From: Brevundimonas sp. Root1279
GTDB lineage: Bacteria; Pseudomonadota; Alphaproteobacteria; Caulobacterales; Caulobacteraceae
Length of the DNA: 64,000 nt
NCBI RefSeq assembly: GCF_001425945.1
Contig: NZ_LMEB01000001.1
Location: forward strand, 248,001 to 312,000
Direction of reading: 5' to 3'
How positions within the stretch are numbered: position 1 is the first letter of the stretch; each line of letters opens with the position of its first letter. The notes beneath the pieces were generated by a model. That model was not told where the DNA came from. It saw only the letters and a list, made by a program, of their open reading frames with translations, and did not search any database. Below, piece by piece: positions 41,499 through 51,897 of the stretch. The position numbers and the translations under genes are program-made.

Positions 41499-41963
41499 CT
41501 AGTCGCGATGATAGGGCGATCCGGCCAGGATGGTCACGGCCCGATAGAGCTGCTCGGCCAGCATGGCGCGCGCCAGGGCGTGCGGCCAGGTCTGGGGGCC
41601 GAAGGCCAGGGTCGAGGACGCCGCGGCGCGCACGCTCGCGTCCAGCCCGTCGGCCCCGCCGATGGCGAACACAAGCCGCCGCTCGCCGCGGTCGCGCAAG
41701 CCTGCGATGTGCTCGGCGAAGGCGCGGCTCGAAAAGGTCTTGCCGCGCTCGTCGCAGGCGATCAGGTGCGCGCCCTCGGCCGCCTTGAGGATCAGCTCGG
41801 CCTCGGGCGCCTTGCCGGCCTTGCGCGGTTCGAGGTCGACCAGCTCCAGCGGGCCGAGGCCGAGCGCGCGCCCCGCCAGGGTGGCGCGCTCGGCGTAGTC
41901 GGCGGCGAGGGTGGACTCCGGCCCACGCCCCGGCTTGCCGATGGCGATGACGGCCAGCTTCAT
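41499..41963 (-). CDS. rlmH: 23S rRNA pseudouridine-1915 N3-methyltransferase RlmH
   Basis: 154 residues of the SPOUT class. Motifs include MKLAVIAIGKPGRGPE at the start, LIACDERGKTFSSRAFAEHIA, the SAM-binding knot FAIGGADGLD, and the end LEQLYRAVTILAGSPYHRD (AEQLYRA...PYHRD). The terminal YHRD is diagnostic. The gene lies nine bases downstream of rsfS. Confidence 0.96.
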   Translation of the reverse strand: MKLAVIAIGKPGRGPESTLAADYAERATLAGRALGLGPLELVDLEPRKAGKAPEAELILKAAEGAHLIACDERGKTFSSRAFAEHIAGLRDRGERRLVFAIGGADGLDASVRAAASSTLAFGPQTWPHALARAMLAEQLYRAVTILAGSPYHRD

Positions 41964-41972
41964 CGGCTCAGA

Positions 41973-42377
41973 TCAGGAGCGGGTGTCGACGCGGTGGCCG
42001 CTCTCGACCGACCAGATCTTCTCGATGTTGTAGAAGGTGCGCACTTCCGGCCGGAACAGGTGGACGATCACGTCTCCGGCGTCGAGCAGCACCCAGTCGC
42101 AGTGCGGCAGGCCCGAGACCTTCACGCGGCCCAGACCCTGTTCCTTCAACGTGCGCTGCAGGTGATCGGCCAGGGCGCCGACGTGGCGGTGCGAACGGCC
42201 GGAAGCGATGATCATCGTGTCGGCCATCGGGCTTTTGCCCTTCAGGTCGATCAGGACGATGTCCTGGGCCTTGTCATCGTCCAGGCGCGAAAGGATCGCC
42301 TGTTCGAGCACAGTTGCGCCGACGGGAAGGGAAGCCTGCGGACCGTCTTCGGATTGGATGGCCGGGATTACGTCCAT
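41973..42377 (-). CDS. rsfS: Ribosome silencing factor RsfS
   Basis: 134 residues from the ATG of MDVIPAIQSEDG. A GTG 34 codons upstream could add a Pro-rich tail. The core matches RsfS: ILSRLDDDKAQDIVLIDLKG, then ADTMIIASGRSHRHVGALADHL and HCDWVLLDAGDVIVHLFRPEVR. It binds ribosomal protein L14 and blocks subunit joining when nutrients fall. It lies between nadD and rlmH, as in most bacteria. Confidence 0.94.
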   Translation of the reverse strand: MDVIPAIQSEDGPQASLPVGATVLEQAILSRLDDDKAQDIVLIDLKGKSPMADTMIIASGRSHRHVGALADHLQRTLKEQGLGRVKVSGLPHCDWVLLDAGDVIVHLFRPEVRTFYNIEKIWSVESGHRVDTRS

Positions 42378-42494
42378 CTCGTGCGCCGTGTTGGAAACGG
42401 CGGCGTCTTGCGCGTCATGCGCGGGCGAGGGGGTCAGCGGAGGGCTCCAGGGAGGTTGACTAAAGAAGGACCCTAGCACGGACCGGGCCCGCCG

Positions 42495-43169
42495 TCACGG
42501 GCGGCCGGTCGCGGCCTTGCGTCTCGCCCTCAACGCGGTCGACGATCGATCGTTCAGCGGCCCCGCGATCCAGGTCCAGGCCGGGGCTTCCATCCCGTGC
42601 AGAAGCTTGGCCTTTTCAGTCGGAATTCGAGCGCCCGCGAAGCGCCGGGCGGCCGGGGACGTGGGTGCGCTGAGGGTCGAGCCGGGCCGGGCGATCACCG
42701 CCACCGGCATCATCTGGAGGATGTCGGTCCAGCCCCTCCAGCGATGAAAGCTCGCCAGATTGTCCGATCCCATCAGCCAGACGAAGCGCACGCCGGGGTG
42801 GCGTTCTGCCAGGGCGCGCAGGGTGTCGACAGTCCATTGCGTGCCGATGCGGCTCTCGACGTCCGAGACGATCATGGCCGGGCCGACCGTCGCCGCCACG
42901 GCCCGCGCCGAGGCCATGCGCTCGGCCAGGGGCGCGCTGTGGCGGGCGTCTTTCAGCGGGTTCTGCGGCGAGACCAGCCAAACGACCCGGTCGAGGCCCA
43001 GCTTGCGCAGGGCGGTTTCGGCCAGGTGGGCGTGGCCGTCGTGGGCCGGATTGAACGACCCCCCGAACAGACCGACCGTCATCCCCGGCGCGAGGTCCAG
43101 CCCGTCGCGCAGGGCCCCCCGGCGAGGGCCGGGACGGCGGGGCGCGGGTCCGGCATGGAAGAAGGGCAA
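42495..43169 (-). CDS. nadD: Nicotinate-nucleotide adenylyltransferase NadD
   Basis: 224 residues from the first ATG, with a second ATG at MTVGLFGG 29 codons in. It makes deamido-NAD from nicotinate mononucleotide. The nucleotidyltransferase motif GLFGGSFNPAHDGHAHLA and the late STALRARR (ISSTxIR equivalent) are present. The segment LGLDRVVWLVSPQNPLK is typical. I kept the longer start because an N-terminal tail ending DLAPGM is, from memory, seen in related Caulobacterales proteins. Confidence 0.93.
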   Translation of the reverse strand: MPFFHAGPAPRRPGPRRGALRDGLDLAPGMTVGLFGGSFNPAHDGHAHLAETALRKLGLDRVVWLVSPQNPLKDARHSAPLAERMASARAVAATVGPAMIVSDVESRIGTQWTVDTLRALAERHPGVRFVWLMGSDNLASFHRWRGWTDILQMMPVAVIARPGSTLSAPTSPAARRFAGARIPTEKAKLLHGMEAPAWTWIAGPLNDRSSTALRARRKAATGRP

Positions 43170-43236
43170 GGCGGGGCTCGCAGGGCTTATGCTCAGGCTG
43201 GAGCTAACACGCCGCCGCGGCGGTGTCGCCTCCGGC

Positions 43237-44229
43237 TCAGCCGGTGAAGTCAGCGCACCACCGGTTCATATGGGCGGCGTAGTCGGCCAGCGGCCCGAGG
43301 TCGACCGAGGCGCGCAGCGCATCGACCCGGCTCTCGTCCTCCAGGGGCTGCGGCCCCCAGACATTGGCGGCGACGCAGCGCCCTTGGCTGCCGTACCGCT
43401 GGGGGCGGCCCGTCCCGACCGCGATCCGGTCGTAGAGGTAGGCCACGTCGGCGGGCTCGACCTCTTTCTCGACGGCGAGGGGCTCCAGCAGGGCCAGCAC
43501 CTCGCGCTGGAAGGCCCGGTCGTTGTCGGCGTGCTGGGTCATCAGCCAGGCGGCCTTCGAGGGCCCTTCGCCGTAGGTTGAGATGCGGTACCAGCCATGG
43601 GCCGCCAGATCAGCCCTGAGCCAGGACGTGTTCTCGGCGTCGGTCTCGCACATCTGCCGGGACAGGCGGGCCTCGAAGCGGGCGCGTGCGCCGGGCGACG
43701 GGGCGTTGCTCCACACCGCGGCGCCGGCTTCCCAACCGCGCCGGATCAGCTGGTCCCGCGCGGCGCGGCTCAGCAGTTCGCGCGATCGGGGATCGGTCGC
43801 CGCCCCGGCCAGTCGCACGCGCTCGGCCACGTAGCTGAAGGGCGGCTCTGCGATCTGCGCGCCGCCCAGGACGTGATCTCCGAAGGCCACCCAGCGTCCC
43901 CAGGCCGCTTCCGCCGCCGCCCGGTCGGCGTTGAGGGTTGCCGCATCGGGCGCGGCCGCCGCGGCCGCAAGCTCGGCCTGCAGCACGGACTCGGCCTCGG
44001 TTAGGCAGCGACGCGTGTCCGCATCGACCTGGGCGCGCATGTAAACGGCGTCGGAAAGAGCGCCCAGGTTCGCGCCTTCGCCCCTCAGCGCCCAATAGTC
44101 GAAGGTCCGCGCGGCCTCTGCGTCCTCCGTCAGGACGAGCAGTTCGGGCGTCAGTTGCGGCGGCCCAGGCGGCGCCGACTGGAAAGCCATGAGCAGCGCG
44201 GCCACCGCGACCGTAGCGAAGCGAACCAT
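43237..44229 (-). CDS. DUF6624-type secreted protein
   Basis: 330 residues. There is a signal peptide (MVRFATVAVAALLMAFQSA) and a central Ala-rich helical region. The C-terminal 110 residues resemble DUF6624: LAAHGWYRISTYGEGPSKAAWLMTQHADNDRAFQREVLALLEP, then DVAYLYDRIAVGTGRPQRYGSQ. The function of this family is unknown. Three cysteines in the mature part may form disulfides. The gene sits between nadD and obgE on the same strand. A longer ORF start 10 codons upstream does not begin a better signal peptide. Confidence 0.72.
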   Translation of the reverse strand: MVRFATVAVAALLMAFQSAPPGPPQLTPELLVLTEDAEAARTFDYWALRGEGANLGALSDAVYMRAQVDADTRRCLTEAESVLQAELAAAAAAPDAATLNADRAAAEAAWGRWVAFGDHVLGGAQIAEPPFSYVAERVRLAGAATDPRSRELLSRAARDQLIRRGWEAGAAVWSNAPSPGARARFEARLSRQMCETDAENTSWLRADLAAHGWYRISTYGEGPSKAAWLMTQHADNDRAFQREVLALLEPLAVEKEVEPADVAYLYDRIAVGTGRPQRYGSQGRCVAANVWGPQPLEDESRVDALRASVDLGPLADYAAHMNRWCADFTG

Positions 44230-44278
44230 TCGATGCTCTCCCGTTTGCCGGGAAGACATGCGCTGCTTCAGATCGAAA

Positions 44279-45367
<1,089 letters not shown>

Positions 45368-45420
45368 TTACAGGCGGCAGTGTGGGCGGCGGCGCGCGCT
45401 GCCGAGAGGGCGAGCCCGGA

Positions 45421-45570
45421 AAGTGGCTGGTGGCTAGTGGCTAGTGAGCGGCGTGGGGCCTGCACCGGTGCGAGCTGTCGTCGACAACGACAAACCCCGC
45501 CCGGACGAACCGGGCGGGGTCGCTCTCTCAGCATGGCGGCAATCCACTAGCCACTAGCCACTAGCCACTT
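45421..45570. repeat. Second inverted GTGGCTA heptamer pair around a terminator
   Basis: Tandem GTGGCTGGTGGCTAGTGGCT at 45423-45444 and its complement TCCACTAGCCACTAGCCACT at 45543-45570 enclose the ald terminator in the 273-base gap between obgE and ald. The heptamer is the same as in the array at 36.6 kb, which points to a recurring genomic element rather than a chance match. Confidence 0.85.
45494..45520 (-). terminator. Intrinsic terminator of ald
   Basis: A perfect 11-base stem, ACCCCGCCCGG with CCGGGCGGGGT, and a five-base loop. Reading on the minus strand, it is followed by TTTG, about 90 bases beyond the ald stop. Confidence 0.8.
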
Positions 45571-45610
45571 GGCCGCCGCGGACCGTGGAGACGGCCCGCA
45601 TCAGCCAGCC

Positions 45611-46729
<1,119 letters not shown>

Positions 46730-46849
46730 GGGGCTTTTCCTCTTCCGAATGGGACGGGCGCGCTCTCGGGGCCGCCTCGTTTCGCGCGGCAATCTAGCGG
46801 CGGTCCTCGCGCAGGTTCCTGTTCTTTTCGTCACCTGATCACTGTAAAC

Positions 46850-46864
46850 TCGCAGAATCTGCGA
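46850..46864. promoter_or_regulatory. Palindrome TCGCAG-AAT-CTGCGA between ald and its regulator
   Basis: A perfect 6-3-6 inverted repeat 13 bases upstream of the regulator start and about 120 bases from ald. Size and position fit an Lrp/AsnC operator that would let the regulator control itself and ald. The A/T-rich centre is typical for this class. Confidence 0.55.
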
Positions 46865-46877
46865 ACAGGAGGTCAGA

Positions 46878-47354
46878 TTGAAGACCATTTCCGCTGTCGC
46901 CCTCGACGACACCGACCGGCGCATGATCCGCGCCCTGCAGGGCGACGGGCGCATGACCAACGCCGATCTGGCCCGCACGGTGAACCTGTCCGAGAGCGCC
47001 TGCCTGCGCCGCCTGCGAGCGCTGGAGGCCGAAGGGGTGATCAGCCGCTACGCCGCCATCATCAACGAGCGCGCCGTCGGCCTGCCGATCAGCGTCTTCG
47101 TCACGGTCACCCTGTCCTCCCAGGCCGAGAGCGCCCTGACCGCCTTCGAGACCGCCATCGCCACGGTGCCCGAGGTCGTCGAATGCTATCTGATGACCGG
47201 CGGCTCGGACTATCTGCTGCGGCTGGTGGTGCGCGACGTCGACGACCTCGAGCGGGTCCACTCGCGCGAACTGACCCGCATCCCGGGGGTGACCCGCGTG
47301 TCCTCCAGCGTGGCCATGCGGACGGTGGTCAAGCGCGGCGCGCTGCCGGTGTGA
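46878..47354 (+). CDS. Lrp/AsnC-family transcriptional regulator
   Basis: 158 residues. The N-terminal winged HTH reads LDDTDRRMIRALQGDGRMTNADLARTVNLSESACLRRLRALE. The C-terminal RAM domain has FVTVTLSSQAESALTAFE and VVECYLMTGGSDYLLRLVVRD. A TTG start with CAGGAGG six bases upstream fits the family N-terminus. It is divergent from ald, as is common for AldR-type activators responding to alanine. Ligand and target are inferred from context. Confidence 0.92.
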   Translation: MKTISAVALDDTDRRMIRALQGDGRMTNADLARTVNLSESACLRRLRALEAEGVISRYAAIINERAVGLPISVFVTVTLSSQAESALTAFETAIATVPEVVECYLMTGGSDYLLRLVVRDVDDLERVHSRELTRIPGVTRVSSSVAMRTVVKRGALPV

Positions 47355-47378
47355 AAATCGGCCGATCTGGCCGATTTT
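47354..47378. terminator. Bidirectional hairpin terminator after the Lrp-type gene
   Basis: AAAATCGGCC, loop GATCT, GGCCGATTTT: a perfect 10-base stem that ends in TTTT on both strands. It overlaps the last base of the regulator's stop codon. Confidence 0.88.
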
Positions 47379-47440
47379 ACCAATCGCAGGTGGGAGCCAG
47401 GGGTTTGACTTCGCTTCGACGAAGCGCCCCTATCCAACTC

Positions 47441-47848
47441 ATGGCCGTGCACGAGACCATCGCCGTTTGGACCGATCGAGAACCGACCCTCGATGAGGAA
47501 CTGCGCGTGCTCGGGGAGGAGGACGTTTTCGAGATGGCCAATCTCCCGCCCGAGTGGACCGGAGTGCTCGCGACCATCTTCATCTCGACGGCGCTCGGCC
47601 AGCACGGACCCCGCATCAAGCTGTACCTGAAGCCCGGCCGGCATCAGCCCAGCGCGTCCATATCGATCGGTCCGAATCCTCGTGTTCTCGCAAGCAGCCT
47701 GGACGAACGGGACCTCGCCCGCATTGCGCCCAAGGCGCTGGAGTGGGTGGCCTTGAACCACGCGGCGCTGACGAGCTTCTGGTTCGAAGGCGAGACGATG
47801 AACATCTCGGATGTCGCGGATTTCGGCCGGAGCCTCAAGAAGGTCTGA
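47441..47848 (+). CDS. Hypothetical soluble protein
   Basis: 135 residues, no signal peptide or membrane segment and no family I recognise. Recognisable features are an acidic stretch EELRVLGEEDVFEMANLPPEW, then RIKLYLKPGRHQPSASISIG (basic, strand-like) and a C-terminal ISDVADFGRSLKKV. No good Shine-Dalgarno precedes the ATG. A near-perfect palindrome (CGCTTCG-A-CGAAGCG) lies 15 bases upstream and may control it. Codon use resembles the neighbours. Confidence 0.6.
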   Translation: MAVHETIAVWTDREPTLDEELRVLGEEDVFEMANLPPEWTGVLATIFISTALGQHGPRIKLYLKPGRHQPSASISIGPNPRVLASSLDERDLARIAPKALEWVALNHAALTSFWFEGETMNISDVADFGRSLKKV

Positions 47849-47904
47849 CCTTGCGCCCGCGGCGTTCGCTCCCACCTGAAAGCGTGGCTGTTCGGGAGGA
47901 AGCG

Positions 47905-48396
47905 ATGACGCGCGAGGCGTGGGTGTGGTTCGGGCTGGCGATGCTGTCGCTGCTGTGGTGCGGCGTCTGCCTGGCGCTGGATGGCGGGCTGTTGCTCCCG
48001 GCCTTGGCGGCGACCGTCACCATGATTTGCGCCGCGGACGCCTCGGCGCGCGGACGGACGGCGCGGGGTGTCGGTTGGGTGTTCTCGGGATCGATCTGGC
48101 GAACCGCCCTGATCCTGGTCGGCGCCCTGATGTTGATCCAGTTGCTGCCCGTCGAGATGGCCTTGCTGCTGGCCGGGGACGTGCTGGCCTATGTCGAGGT
48201 CTTGGCGGCCGTCGGCCTGATCGCCGCCAACACCCGGCTGAAGGCTGTCGTCGAGGCGACGCGCCGCGCGGTCGAGGGTTGGCTGGGGCCGGTCCTGAGG
48301 ACGCGGACGGCGGCGCGCGCCATCCGTTCGCCGAGGCCTCCGCGCCGACCGTCCTCCGCCGACGACGCCGACGGACGAGGCTGGGCCTTCGCCTAG
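47905..48396 (+). CDS. Hypothetical integral membrane protein
   Basis: 163 residues with about four hydrophobic segments (WVWFGLAMLSLLWCGVCLAL, LLLPALAATVTMICAA, ALILVGALMLIQLLPV, VEVLAAVGLIAANTR), then a basic Arg/Pro-rich tail. No family recognised. GGGAGGA lies five bases before the ATG. Its stop overlaps the 3' end of the convergent aldehyde dehydrogenase gene by four bases. Confidence 0.62.
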   Translation: MTREAWVWFGLAMLSLLWCGVCLALDGGLLLPALAATVTMICAADASARGRTARGVGWVFSGSIWRTALILVGALMLIQLLPVEMALLLAGDVLAYVEVLAAVGLIAANTRLKAVVEATRRAVEGWLGPVLRTRTAARAIRSPRPPRRPSSADDADGRGWAFA

Positions 48397-49844
48397 CGCA
48401 GCGCCAAGGTCAGGGTCTTGATGTCCACATACTCGGCGATGCCGTGGGTCGAGCCCTCGCGGCCGTAGCCGGACGACTTGACCCCGCCGAAGGGCGCGAC
48501 CGCGGTCGACATCAGGCCGGTGTTGATCCCGCACATGCCCGCCTCGATGCGCCGGCCGATGCGGAAGGCGCGGTCGAGGTCGCGGGCGAACAGGTAGGAG
48601 GCCAGGCCGAACTCGCTGTCGTTCGCCTTTTCCAGCACCTCGTCCTCGGTCTCGAAGGCGAAGACCGGGATCAGCGGGCCGAAGGTCTCCTCGTCGCGGA
48701 ACAGCTTGTCGTCGCCGCCCAGGGTCACGGTCGGCTGGAAGAACCGCCCGCCCAGGTCGTGCCGCCCGCCGCCGATCAGCACCTTGCCGCCCGAGGCCTG
48801 AACCTTCCTGAGGTGGTCCTCGACCTTGGCGATGGCCTTGTCCTCGATCAGCGGCCCGACCTTGACCCCCGGTTCGAAGGCCGGACCGACCGGGATCTGC
48901 GACACCGCCTCGGCCAGCTTGCGGGCATAGGTCTCGGCCACCGAGGCCTCGACATAGACCCGGTTCGGACAGACGCAGGTCTGGCCCGAGTTGCGGAACT
49001 TGCCCTTGATGGTCTCGGCCACGGCCAGGTCGAGGTCGGCGTCGGCGAAGACGATCAGCGGGGCGGCGCCGCCCAGCTCCATCGACACCCGCTTCAAGGT
49101 CGGGGCGCACTGCGCGGCCAGCAGGCGGCCGACCGGCGTCGAGCCGGTGAAGCTGAGCTTGCGGATCTCCGGTGAGGCGGTCAGCGCCCCGCCGATGGTC
49201 GCCGCGTCGCCGGTGACCACGCTGAGCACGCCGCGGGGCAGGCCGGCGCGGTCGGCCAGTTCGGCCAGGGCGAGGGCGGTGAAGGGGGTCTGGCTGGCCG
49301 GCTTGACCACGGCGGTGCAGCCGGCGGCGAAGGCCGGGCCCAGCTTGCGGGTCAGCATGGCGGCCGGGAAATTCCACGGCGTGATCAGGGCGCAAGGGCC
49401 CACCGCCTCGCGGAAGGTGAGCAGCACATGGCCCAGCGGGCTGTCCTGGGTCTCGCCCAACATCCGCTCGGCCTCGCCGGCGAACCATTTGATGAAGCCG
49501 TTGGCGTAGGCGACCTCGCCCTTGGCCTCCTCGAACGGCTTGCCGTTCTCAAGCGCCATCAGCGCCCCGAGGCCCTCGGCGTTCTCGTCGATCAGCCGGG
49601 CCCACTCGCGCAGGATCTGGGCGCGCTTGTGCGGGTCGGACCGCGACCAGGCCGGGAAGGCGTCGACCGCCGCTTGGATGGCCCGCTCCGTCTCGGCGAC
49701 GCCCAGGTCGGGGATGCGGCCGATGATCGAGCCGTCGGCCGGGTCGTCGACCTCGATCCAGGCCGAGCCCTTCACCGCCTCGCCGGCGATCAGGGCGTGT
49801 TCGCGCAGCAGCTTCAGGCCGGCGTCGCGGGCGTTCTGGCTCAT
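48393..49844 (-). CDS. gabD: NAD(P)-dependent succinate-semialdehyde dehydrogenase-like enzyme
   Basis: 483 residues of the aldehyde dehydrogenase superfamily. Features include GKPFEEAKGEVAYANGFIKWFAGEAER near the N-terminus, a TPWNFP cofactor segment, the catalytic glutamate in ELGGAAPL and cysteine in NSGQTCVCPNR, and EETFGPLIPVF near the C-terminus. The pattern GYGREGSTHGIAEYVDIK at the end is typical of GabD-type enzymes. Note ELGGAAPL, where ELGGNAP is usual. It is possibly co-transcribed with the transporter 43 bases upstream. Confidence 0.88.
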   Translation of the reverse strand: MSQNARDAGLKLLREHALIAGEAVKGSAWIEVDDPADGSIIGRIPDLGVAETERAIQAAVDAFPAWSRSDPHKRAQILREWARLIDENAEGLGALMALENGKPFEEAKGEVAYANGFIKWFAGEAERMLGETQDSPLGHVLLTFREAVGPCALITPWNFPAAMLTRKLGPAFAAGCTAVVKPASQTPFTALALAELADRAGLPRGVLSVVTGDAATIGGALTASPEIRKLSFTGSTPVGRLLAAQCAPTLKRVSMELGGAAPLIVFADADLDLAVAETIKGKFRNSGQTCVCPNRVYVEASVAETYARKLAEAVSQIPVGPAFEPGVKVGPLIEDKAIAKVEDHLRKVQASGGKVLIGGGRHDLGGRFFQPTVTLGGDDKLFRDEETFGPLIPVFAFETEDEVLEKANDSEFGLASYLFARDLDRAFRIGRRIEAGMCGINTGLMSTAVAPFGGVKSSGYGREGSTHGIAEYVDIKTLTLALR

Positions 49845-49887
49845 GGTCTCGGTCCGGTTCGGGGAGGAACGGATAAACGCGTCAGGT

Positions 49888-51549
49888 CTAGATCGTGTTC
49901 AGGTCTCGGCCCTTGGTCTCGGGCAGCCAGAGCAGGCTGACGATCACCGCCACGACGGTGAAGCCGATGGAATACCAGAGACCGAAATAGATGTTCCCGG
50001 ACCAGGCCACGAGGGCGAAGCTGGCCGCAGGCAGCAAGCCCCCGACCCAGCCGGTGCCGATGTTGTAGGGCAGGCTCATCGCCGTGTAGCGCACCCGCGT
50101 CGGGAACAGCTCGACCAGGGCCGCGGCCTGCGGGCCGTACAGAGCCGTGGCGGCGACCATGAAGAGCATCAGGATGCCGAACACGAGCGGCAGGTTTATC
50201 CGCGCCGGGTCCGCCTTGGTCGGATAGCCGGCCTCGGCCAAGGCGGCCTTGATGCGGGTCTCGACGTCGGTCCGCGCGGCCTTCAGCTCGGCCGGGGCCA
50301 GGCCGGTCGCTTCGACCGATGGGATCTCGACCTCGCCGACGCGGACCACGGCGACCGAGCCCGGCTCTGCGGCCTCATTGCTGTAGGAGACGCCGGCGTT
50401 GGACAGCACGCTCTTGGCCAGGTCGCACGAACTGGCGAAGGTCGCCTTGCCGACCGGGTCGAACTGCAGGGCGCAGGTGGCGCGGTCGGCGATGACGGTC
50501 ACGGGCGCGGCCGCCTGGGCCTCGGCCAGGGCTGGGTTGGCGGCGCGCGTGAGAGCCTGGAAGCCCGGGAAGAAGGCGATGAGGGCCAGGATCATGCCGA
50601 ACAGCATGACCGGCTTGCGCCCGACCCGATCCGAAAGCCAGCCGAAGAAGACGTACAGCCCGGCCGAAGCGATGGTGACGGCGAGGACCAGCTGGTCGAC
50701 CGTGTTGGTGTCGACCCTCAGCATCCGCTCCATGAAGAAGCGGGTGTAGAAATAGCCGCAGTACCAGACGGCGCCCTGGGCGATCATGATCCCGAACAGG
50801 GCGATCAGGACGAAGCGGCCGTTGCTCCAGGTCAGGAAGGCTTCGCGGAAAGGCGCGCGGTGGTCGTCGTCCGAGGCCTCGGCCTCCATGCGCTGGTAGG
50901 CCGGGCTTTCATGCAGTTTGAGCCGGATCCACAGCGAGATGGCCAGCAGCAGGGCCGACAGGATGAAGGGGATGCGCCAGCCCCAGGCGTCGAACGCCTC
51001 AGTCCCGAGCGCGGCGCGGGTGGTCAGGATCACCGCCAAGGCGCCGATCAGGCCGAAGGCGGCGGTTGTCTGGATCCAGCCGGTCATGAAGCCGCGCTTC
51101 TTCGGGGGCGAATGCTCGGCGACATAGATGGCCGCGCCGCCGTACTCGCCGCCCAGGGCGAAGCCCTGCAGCATGCGCATGATCAGCAGCAGGATGGGTG
51201 CGGCGATGCCGATCTGCCCGTAGTCGGGCAGCAGGCCGATGGCCACGGTGGCCAGGCCCATCAGGGTGATGGTGACCAGGAAGGTGGTCTTGCGGCCAGT
51301 GCGGTCGCCGAACCAGCCGAACACCAGCGCGCCCAGCGGGCGGACCACGAAGCCCAGACCGAAGGTCAGCAGGGCCATGATGTAGCTGACCGTCTCGCCG
51401 GCGTCGGCGAAGAAATGCTTGGCGATGATCGTGGTCAGGGACCCGAAGACGAAGAAGTCGTACCACTCGAACGCGGTGCCCGCCGCGGAGGCGGTCACCA
51501 CCGTCTTGAGGCCGGGCCCCTGGGTTTCTTCAGTCGTTTGCGCGGTCAT
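49888..51549 (-). CDS. MHS-family MFS transporter with large periplasmic insertion
   Basis: 553 residues and 12 predicted membrane helices. The metabolite:H+ symporter signature WYDFFVFGSLTTIIAKHFF and GWFGDRTGRKTTF and the MRMLQGFALGGEYGGAA stretch are present. Between helices 8 and 9 lies an extra soluble segment of roughly 110 residues (about 340-455) with two cysteines (TCALQF and SSCDLAK). It is absent from E. coli KgtP and ProP. The substrate may be an organic acid or osmolyte. Pairing with gabD hints at a dicarboxylate or semialdehyde precursor. Confidence 0.85.
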   Translation of the reverse strand: MTAQTTEETQGPGLKTVVTASAAGTAFEWYDFFVFGSLTTIIAKHFFADAGETVSYIMALLTFGLGFVVRPLGALVFGWFGDRTGRKTTFLVTITLMGLATVAIGLLPDYGQIGIAAPILLLIMRMLQGFALGGEYGGAAIYVAEHSPPKKRGFMTGWIQTTAAFGLIGALAVILTTRAALGTEAFDAWGWRIPFILSALLLAISLWIRLKLHESPAYQRMEAEASDDDHRAPFREAFLTWSNGRFVLIALFGIMIAQGAVWYCGYFYTRFFMERMLRVDTNTVDQLVLAVTIASAGLYVFFGWLSDRVGRKPVMLFGMILALIAFFPGFQALTRAANPALAEAQAAAPVTVIADRATCALQFDPVGKATFASSCDLAKSVLSNAGVSYSNEAAEPGSVAVVRVGEVEIPSVEATGLAPAELKAARTDVETRIKAALAEAGYPTKADPARINLPLVFGILMLFMVAATALYGPQAAALVELFPTRVRYTAMSLPYNIGTGWVGGLLPAASFALVAWSGNIYFGLWYSIGFTVVAVIVSLLWLPETKGRDLNTI

Positions 51550-51633
51550 GGTCTTCCCCCCCGGCGTCGTCTGCCGGACGCCTTGGCCCGGATGCTAGCG
51601 CCGCCGGCGCGTCAGGCAAGCGCCAGACAAGCG

Positions 51634-51667
51634 AAGGCCCGCCGGCGGGGGGAACTCGGCGGGCCTT
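51634..51667 (-). terminator. Hairpin terminator after the entericidin-like gene
   Basis: AAGGCCCGCCG pairs perfectly with CGGCGGGCCTT around a 12-base loop. It lies about 50 bases beyond the entericidin-like stop and before the start region of the transporter gene. The T-tract is short on the minus strand, so efficiency is uncertain. Confidence 0.7.
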
Positions 51668-51715
51668 CTTCGTCCGAACCGCGCGTCGGGGGGGTAACGC
51701 GGCCGGGAACCGATA

Positions 51716-51853
51716 TTAGTTCTTGGCGTCTTCCGCCGCGCCGCTGACGGCGTTGCCGGCGGCCGAGGCGTCCTTGCCGACACCGGAAACGGTGTTGCAG
51801 GCAGCAGTGGTCAGGGCGGCCGCAGCCGCGACCAGAATGAAGAGCTTGCGCAT
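51716..51853 (-). CDS. Entericidin-like small lipoprotein
   Basis: 45 residues. A lipoprotein signal (MRKLFILVAAAAALTTAAC, lipidated Cys19) is followed by NTVSGVGKDASAAGNAVSGAAEDAKN. This matches the entericidin A/B family (CNTVxGxGxD...A). The gene is too short for most ORF callers. It lies immediately downstream of phyK and has its own EcfG-type promoter inside the phyK coding end, so it is likely induced by general stress. Entericidins are membrane lipoproteins linked with stationary-phase or osmotic stress responses. Confidence 0.88.
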   Translation of the reverse strand: MRKLFILVAAAAALTTAACNTVSGVGKDASAAGNAVSGAAEDAKN

Positions 51854-51897
51854 GGGGTTGAACTCCTGGGGCGCCGGGGAGGGCAGCGGGTTACACC

